From contig NZ_AP029048.1 of the NCBI RefSeq assembly GCF_040371545.1, positions 1,178,001 to 1,242,000 of the forward strand: 64,000 nt of DNA, given 5' to 3'. The position numbers and the translations under genes were made by a program. The notes under the pieces are model-generated. The model was not told the origin of the DNA, did not search any database, and worked only from the letters and a program-made list of their open reading frames with translations. Below, piece after piece: positions 57,517 through 64,000 of the stretch (the first letter of the stretch is position 1; the number at the start of each line of letters is the position of its first letter). The DNA comes from Synechococcus sp. M16CYN (lineage in GTDB: Bacteria > Cyanobacteriota > Cyanobacteriia > PCC-6307 > Cyanobiaceae).

Positions 57517-60500
57517 ACATGCTCCTAGGCTCTTCCATTCTGACTGCCATTTTCTTTAGCGACAAATATATTTAGTCAAAGTCAGGAAGTCCTTGCTTTG
57601 TAAATTTTGTTTAATAACTAAGATTGCAAGCCTATATTTTTGATTAATTCCTAAACTAGGAATAATTAAGGTTAATAGTTAATAAAATTAGTTACAAATC
57701 TAAGTTTAGATATAATTCTCTCATTTAAGAATCTAACTCTAGTTTAGACAAGAATTAGCTAATATTATTCTAGTCATTATCAAAAGATTAGGTAACTGAT
57801 AAGATCAAGTGTATTTAATTTCATTAGTAAATAAATAGAGCCCCAAATCTATGTATTTAAAAAGTTTAGTGACTATATATTAATTATTTTACTGCACAAT
57901 TAATTCTGGCTAGGATTATTCTTTTGTTCAAAACAAAAACTTTGTAAGGTTTTAAGAATAATATTGCTTACAAAAACTAATTTTATTAGTATTCGAATTT
58001 AAACTTATTTTTTATTCCTCTTAAGCTTTTGTTAATATCCTTGCAATCCTTTTGTTAGAGTTATTGTTATTAGTCTTGGCATGATTCAACAGATCAAGTT
58101 ATCTTAATTTTTTGATCAAAAATATAATTAGAAATAAAATACTACAGAAAAAATAAAGATTATTAATAATAGTCCTTATTGATTCTTTAATCTAATTTTT
58201 CTTGCTAAAATCTGCTTAATAATTGAGATATAAAATCATTTTTATTATTAAAAATAATATTCTCATAATTGCTTTTAAAGTTATTGCCTAATAGTAACCA
58301 AGATTTTTCATAACGAATACTAAGTTTAAGCTAGCTCATAACAAAAAATCCTGATTTTAATAGTACTAAAAGCTAGTATAAAACTTGGCTAAGTAAGTCA
58401 AAAATCTTATCATCTATAATTAAGTATTATTTAATCAATTCAAATAATTATAGCTAACATAATTTATCTAGAGAAAATCTTAAAAATTATAAGAGATTTT
58501 AAAAGCAGACTTAATTTAATTGGTTATTAAATTTTACTTAAAAGTAAAGTTACCATAATACTTAAGTAGTTAGCAATTTATTAAAGTTACTTAACTTTAA
58601 TTATATATTTGAGTCATAAAAAATTTAAATAGAACTTTTCTTAAAAAGCTTTATTTTAGTGTATATGTAAGAAATTAATCAGCCTGATAGTAAGTCTTTA
58701 GACATTAATCGCTTCGTTATTTATAATGCAACTATAAAGCAGCAATAAATTATAATTTAATTTCAATTATGCACTTACTTTGATGTTTAGCTTAAACAAG
58801 AATTAAATTGTCTTTTATAAGCTATTATCTACAGTTTCAGGTTTTTAGGCAGTTATTCATTTTATTAATAACTACACAAAATATGTGTTGTCAACAGTAA
58901 ATTTATTTAGTAACTTTATAGAAATCTTGAAGAAATGTGCAAAGTTCTTAAATACTAGAAAACATATTTTGGATTTAAATTAAAAATAAGTAGTCTAAAC
59001 AGATTTATTATTAAAGTTATTTTTTATCGCAATAATTATATATACAATGGTTTTAGTAGATTTAGAGTGTTAGTCAACAATAATATTTGTAAGAAAATTA
59101 CTTTGTATTTTTTATGATATAAGAAGTAATTTACAGTTTTATTTTAGTATTTTAAAGAATTAAAGTTATTATTTAGTCGATTATCTTGTTATCTATAAAT
59201 TAATTAAATATCTAAATAAAAATTTAAACTTAATTAAATTATTGGCTTATTTACTATGGTAAAATATCTGGTAAGTATACATATTAATATATTATACTTA
59301 TCAATATTGAGCCATTAGTAACTTACTAAATTTTTACAAAGAAATTTTTTAAAGCTCCTTATCTATCTTTTATTATATTTAATTATAATAACAATAAAAT
59401 GATAAATCTAATATCATTTATTATTTTCAGTATTAAACTATGCTAAATAATGGCTAATGCCAAAATAAAGCTACAAATCTTCTTAAATTTGCTACAATAT
59501 TACAGTTTTAATTAATTAAATATTTGCTATACTTAGTTTTTATAGTTAAAAACTAACCTTATAATTATTGAGCTAAATAAATAATGTAAAAACCAAAAAA
59601 ATTAATATAAACTATACTAATTACAAATGCCTTCTTACCAAAATTAAATTCAGATTATAATTGTAAGATTAATTATTATAGATATTTCATAAACTTATTG
59701 AATTGCAATAAATAAATAAATACAGAGTTCAAGAATATAATGATTAGCAAAAGATTTACACTTAGGCCTTATTACAACAATTATATTATATATTTTATTA
59801 CATATATTCATTATATTAACTGGATATATTTGCAATAAACTATAATCAATTATTCTGTATCAATAAGAATTGTAAATCAACATTAATATATAACCAGATG
59901 TAAATTTTACTTTAATTGCTCAACAAGACTTTTATTTTGACTTCGTATCATATAGAAATCCCTATATAGATACAACTTTTATTATGAGAAAATATTTTGT
60001 TAATATTAACTTTAGTGACTTTAGGAACTTAACTATTATCTAAGACTATTAAAAGTTTTAAAAACAGCAAAGAACTAATAGATATTTCATCTTATGATAA
60101 AAGATTGTAAATCATACTATAGGATAAGATGAGTCAGATTTTAAGATTATCTAAGAGTTACTAATGAGAAGAGATTACTTTCTAGTATAATCTACATATC
60201 TTCAACCTTGTAAGTTATTCTTTAGTGATATCGTTATAATCGTAATTACAGTAATAATCACTTTTCTAAAGTTGTTATTATGAATAATTATGATTGTGTT
60301 AAAAAGTACGATTATATAAAGCAAACAAATTAGCAGAAACTAAGATATTAATTATTTGTAAATTAAATAATTCATTGCTATAACGGGATCTAATTTTGTA
60401 ATATATAAGTGGTCTTAGACTCATTCTTTAACCTATCTTAATTGAGAGATAAAAACAGTTTCTTAATTTGTGGCTTTGAAGTAAGTTAACTAAAATGATG

Positions 60501-61034
60501 AAAGTTAAGTAAATTATTATTTTAATTAAATTAGCTAGAAAATTTAATTTTCTTCAAAAAGAAATTCTTATCTTAAAGTTTACTAAACTTTCTAAAAGTA
60601 ATATAAAATTATTGAGAAAACTAGCGATTCTTTTAATTTCTGTTTACCGTATGTGACTGTTCTAATTCTAGTATTTGTTTTGTTAAAAATATTTATAGGG
60701 TTATTTAATTATTTTTTATTCATCAGATACTAAACATAAGATTTTTTACTATTACTAACTACTGATATAATCAAAAATTTTATGTTGTCTATACAAGTTA
60801 ATTGTAAAGTTTTTCTTTATTACTTAACTAAAATTTTGCTATCTAAGTAAGTGTCATTAAAATTATTTGAGGTTCTATTTGAGAAGCTGGTTGTATTTAC
60901 AACTTCTCTAAATAGTTTAATAATCAGTTAATTGTCGTTATTAACCGAAGAGCCAAGAATTACAATATGTTCATAGGTAACAAATTTGTTACAAGATACA
61001 TACTAACTTAAGTAGTGAACACTAGGATAGCTTA
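57517..61034. other. Long AT-rich gene desert
   Basis: About 3.5 kb with very low GC by eye and no open frame of 60 codons. Stops occur in all frames. I found no tRNA, rRNA, tandem repeat, insertion-sequence end or inverted-repeat pair. A bare intergenic region of this size is unusual for free-living marine picocyanobacteria. Confidence 0.65.
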
Positions 61035-61475
61035 ATGAAGCTTACGTTAGTTTACGACGGGGGCTGTATTTTTTGTAGCCATTTTGCTTTACGTAGCGAG
61101 CTTACAAGTGGTATTGCGAAGCTAAGAATTCGGGATGGACGTAAGAATCGTGATCTGCTCGCAAAGCTTAAGGCTCGTGGTTTTGATTTGTCTCAAGGAG
61201 CCATTCTGACAGAGGGAAATACTGTTTGGCATGGGAGTTCGGCAATCGTGGAGCTTAGTCGACGTATGAAATCAAGCGATCCTTTACTTGATCTCTTAAG
61301 CCAGATTTTTAGAGTTAAACTAGTGACTAACGCTTTTTATCCAGTTTTTCTCTTCGCTCGTAGAGTTGTGCTGAAACTTCGCGGTTTGCCTCTAGATCCA
61401 GACGATAAGACGCCTGGAAATTTTAAACCGTTCTTACTCAGAACTCAAAAAAGTGAATCAACTTCTTATAATTAA
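61035..61475 (+). CDS. DCC-family thiol-disulfide oxidoreductase (DUF393)
   Basis: A 146-residue protein with the diagnostic 'LVYDGGCIFCSHF' (DxxCxxC, residues 8-14), followed by 'LRIRDGRKNRDLLAKLKARG' and 'VWHGSSAIVELSRR'. DCC proteins are thioredoxin-fold-like redox proteins of unclear substrates. An AGGA precedes the ATG by about eight bases. It is an island of normal GC between two AT-rich stretches. Confidence 0.85.
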   Translation: MKLTLVYDGGCIFCSHFALRSELTSGIAKLRIRDGRKNRDLLAKLKARGFDLSQGAILTEGNTVWHGSSAIVELSRRMKSSDPLLDLLSQIFRVKLVTNAFYPVFLFARRVVLKLRGLPLDPDDKTPGNFKPFLLRTQKSESTSYN

Positions 61476-63495
61476 CTTTTTGTAGAGTGAAAATAATTTG
61501 ATAACATTTTTTACAAAAAATCAAAAAATTATAATCAATCAACGGTAACTTAATTATTAAACAATTTCTTTATATAGTTTCTAATAATAATTAGTTGGTT
61601 AAATTAAAAAGGATTTAAAATAAAACTTGTTATACTTTCTAAGATTAAGTCTATGAAGACATACAAGAAATAAGTACATAAAATCTATAAATAGCCGGAA
61701 ATCTAATTTATATGCTTAAATCAATTCAACGAGGATATGAGAATTTTTGTATCAGCTATATTAGCATAATTGTAATAACTGTTAAGAAAAACTACTCTAA
61801 TTAAGTATCTTTAAGAAAGCTAAATAGATTGGAAGTTCGGCATAATAATTTCATGGCTAGTGATCATAGTTAACTATCTGTAGCGCTTTACCTCTTGTAG
61901 AACATGTGGTTATCGGACATCATTTTTCATTAAGTTACGAGTCAGGTATCTTTGAATATCATGAAAGCCTTTAATCTTTAAAATAAACGTGAGTTAGCAA
62001 CATACCCTATTGCCGGTGTGCGCAATTAGTAGAGTACTCATAAGTTATGCAAATTTACACTCTCTCAAGGCTAACCAATCTGTAATCACTAATGCAGTTT
62101 AACAACTTTACTCTATCTGTCTAAATACAGATGTATTAATTGAGAGTCACTAACTATCTAATTGTATTTACACAAGTTAAATTTCGTTAGAATAAGCACT
62201 ATTTTTAGTGCTAACGCTAAAATCTTTTTTCTCATAAAGAACTTTAAGTTCCTAGACCACATCTCTGGGTGACGACTATCAGCAAATACGGTCTGCTATA
62301 AGCTCTAAAATCAAGAGTATACTGAGCTAGAGCTATCAGATTCTAATCAAGTTAGGTTAGCATCAATCAACGTGAATAGATTAAATTACTAAGTATTCAG
62401 TTTATAAGTTAGATACTGGTAAAATTTTAAAGATAATTAGCGATTTCACACTAGCTAAGTTATTAACTAGATTCAACAAAATTTTTCTAAGTTAAAAACC
62501 TTGCAGACATTGAGAGAAAATTGGGCAATCTACATTCAGTAACGCGACACATTAATCAAATTTGCTGATAGTCAAATTTACAATTAACTTAAGCGATTAG
62601 GTAATCTGAATTAATAGTTGAGCAGATATCTCATCTCAAGATATTATCTTACCTACCGTTGTATTAGTGAAACCAAATCCTGCTCAGATTTTATCATTGA
62701 TCAGCAGAATTTGTTCAAATATTAAACTTATAAAACCAAGATAACCTTAGTAGTTAACAATTGTTTAATCATCAAGAATATTTGTTGCTGTATTGAAATA
62801 AACAAGCTTAGTATATTTGATTTTAAATCCATTTCCTACTCGATGAAATTAACCTTGCCTTCTGTTACTACATCTTTTAACAAATCTTCTTGCAGTTTTA
62901 AATAAGTTAATATGTGCTTTTTAAATTTTATTTTATAAAAATCCAACACTATTTATATAAAATATTCTCTACTTTTCCTCGGTTTTAAAGTCAACTTTAT
63001 ATAACTTGGTGAGAATTTAGTTAGGTTTAAGCTATTAAAATTTTATATAAATAACAAAAAACAATATGACTAATTAAATATTTTTATATCTTCTGGTTTT
63101 AAGTAAAGTTTTACAACTATTGAGTATCAAAAACTTGACGGTCAAGTTCATAATGGTGCAATTGACCTTAACCAGATCTAATTCTTTCGTGTAATTGTGG
63201 TCAGCAAGTCTATGAATAAGAATAAACTATGCTGCAAGCTAACTGTTACACATAACAAGTTGTGGTTAAAACATTTAACAATTAGTTCCTTAATTATTAC
63301 CATAATAACTTTAATATCACCTAGTGTAGAGCTTCTTAATTACAGCTATCTCCAGCATATAGATTTGTTTTTGTACGTCATGCCAAACTTTGTGAACAGC
63401 TCTCCACTAAACATCTTTTATGGTGACTAAATTTAATCATTAATGTTTAGCGATTATGTATGAGTGCCAATCGTATACTACTATTAAAGCAATTT
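61476..63495. other. AT-rich gene-poor stretch
   Basis: About 2 kb. GC rises slightly around 61880-62360 but without a long open frame or recognisable RNA. A 77-codon plus-strand frame at 63197-63430 is the only candidate, listed separately. No repeats or mobile element signs. Confidence 0.5.
63197..63430 (+). CDS. Possible small membrane protein, uncertain
   Basis: An open frame of 77 codons (from GTG 63197; ATG at 63212) in AT-rich DNA, with one hydrophobic stretch ('LTISSLIITIITLISPSVEL'). Length is near what chance could give in such composition, so support is weak. No family recognised. Confidence 0.25.
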   Translation: MVSKSMNKNKLCCKLTVTHNKLWLKHLTISSLIITIITLISPSVELLNYSYLQHIDLFLYVMPNFVNSSPLNIFYGD

Positions 63496-64000
63496 TTAAT
63501 ACGAAGTTGGTACGGGTATTCCTTTGCCTGGCGTGAATCGAAAGTCAAAGCTAACGCGAGTTGATCTTGTATTATTTGTGTGCGAGCCATGGCGAATGTT
63601 AACGCCATCAAAAATTAGCGCTTGTCCATATTCCATTTCTACAGGTGAATAATCACTGTTTCCTTCGTTGCTTTCTATCCAAAGGCTGTTATTACCCCAT
63701 ACAGATGTTAACGGCACCCAAACATTTATTCGTCTGCTTGCAACCCCAAAATCTTTGTCACGGTGAAACACGCTACATCCAAGGTCATTATAATGGAAGC
63801 GAAAAGACGGTGGTCTTTGGTATCTCCTTACTCCGTTACAGGCTTGTCCAATAATGTTCTTAACAAATAAATCATATAAATCAAGTATTCCAGCAAATGC
63901 GTTCGCAAGTTCATTAGTGGTTGGACTGCTATTTTTACTCTTAATTCTGGTTGATAGATGAATTTTCTCAAGATTGTTTACTTTTAATACATCGCATGCC
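63496..64000 (-). CDS. 2OG-Fe(II) dioxygenase-like protein (partial, N-terminus beyond window)
   Basis: The frame is open from the window edge, 168 codons, ending at TAA 63496. Iron ligands: 'VFHRDKDFGVASRRINVW' (HxD) and 'HGSHTNNTRSTRVSFDFRF' (distal His and the 2-oxoglutarate Arg). 'GQALIFDGVNIRHGSH' is typical of phytanoyl-CoA-dioxygenase-like or StrG-like hydroxylases. The substrate is unknown; sugar or nucleotide modification are possibilities. GTG at 63771 is internal, not the start. Confidence 0.8.
   Translation of the reverse strand, partial: ACDVLKVNNLEKIHLSTRIKSKNSSPTTNELANAFAGILDLYDLFVKNIIGQACNGVRRYQRPPSFRFHYNDLGCSVFHRDKDFGVASRRINVWVPLTSVWGNNSLWIESNEGNSDYSPVEMEYGQALIFDGVNIRHGSHTNNTRSTRVSFDFRFTPGKGIPVPTSY

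Overview
The window looks like chromosome of a marine picocyanobacterium of the Synechococcus/Prochlorococcus lineage. This is judged from remembered protein families, not from a search. Lineage signals include ggpS-ggtB (glucosylglycerol), the dnaK-dnaJ-DUF3110 cluster, the cobN-ilvE-metH order, HemJ, 2Fe-2S and 2[4Fe-4S] ferredoxins, and DUF1995, DUF4330 and DUF2237 proteins. There is no plasmid, phage, transposon, CRISPR or rRNA content.

The genome has two textures. Gene-dense blocks are of roughly 45-50% GC by eye, with neighbours that often touch or overlap by 1-32 bases. Between them lie very AT-rich gene-poor stretches at about 29.3-31.1, 40.4-41.7, 55.4-57.3, 57.5-61.0 and 61.5-63.5 kb, carrying only a few short genes. 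Several small genes look broken: an in-frame TAA at 40300, and apparent one-base deletions near 52060 and 5810. Together this suggests a genome undergoing erosion, possibly in a host-associated relative of free-living marine Synechococcus. That lifestyle is inference, and sequencing error could explain the individual lesions.

Layout. 1-2.6 kb: osmolyte pair ggpS-ggtB (minus). 2.6-5.5 kb: PrxQ-type peroxiredoxin, rpmB, htpG. 5.7-9.0 kb: a broken small gene, ferredoxin, hisZ, inositol-phosphatase family protein, 2Fe-2S ferredoxin, tRNA-Ser(GGA). 9.1-11.9 kb: pstC-pstA-pstB phosphate transporter. 12.0-16.4 kb: dnaK, dnaJ, DUF3110 protein, murQ. 16.4-24.2 kb: mtnP, cyclophilin, ribBA, argC, purN, M61 peptidase, amidase. 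24.6-29.3 kb: a small RHH-like protein, pgi, leuS. 31.1-40.4 kb: dapF, cysteine desulfurase, DUF1995 and DUF4330 proteins, dacB, coiled-coil protein, coaD, flavin reductase, uvrC and a broken exported protein. 41.7-52.5 kb: hemJ, PHP phosphoesterase, conserved hypothetical, cobN, ilvE, metH and small genes. 52.6-56.2 kb: DUF2237 protein, SDR, ATP adenylyltransferase and small ORFs. 56.2-64 kb: mostly AT-rich, with a small membrane protein, a DCC thiol-disulfide protein and the C-terminal part of a 2OG-Fe(II) dioxygenase.

Functional links: cobN (cobalt insertion for B12) sits beside B12-dependent metH. murQ, amidase, dacB and dapF serve the cell wall. The chaperones HtpG and DnaK/DnaJ occur in one region. 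No novel multi-gene system stands out; the most unusual content is the set of short and interrupted genes below 60 codons and the AT-rich stretches.
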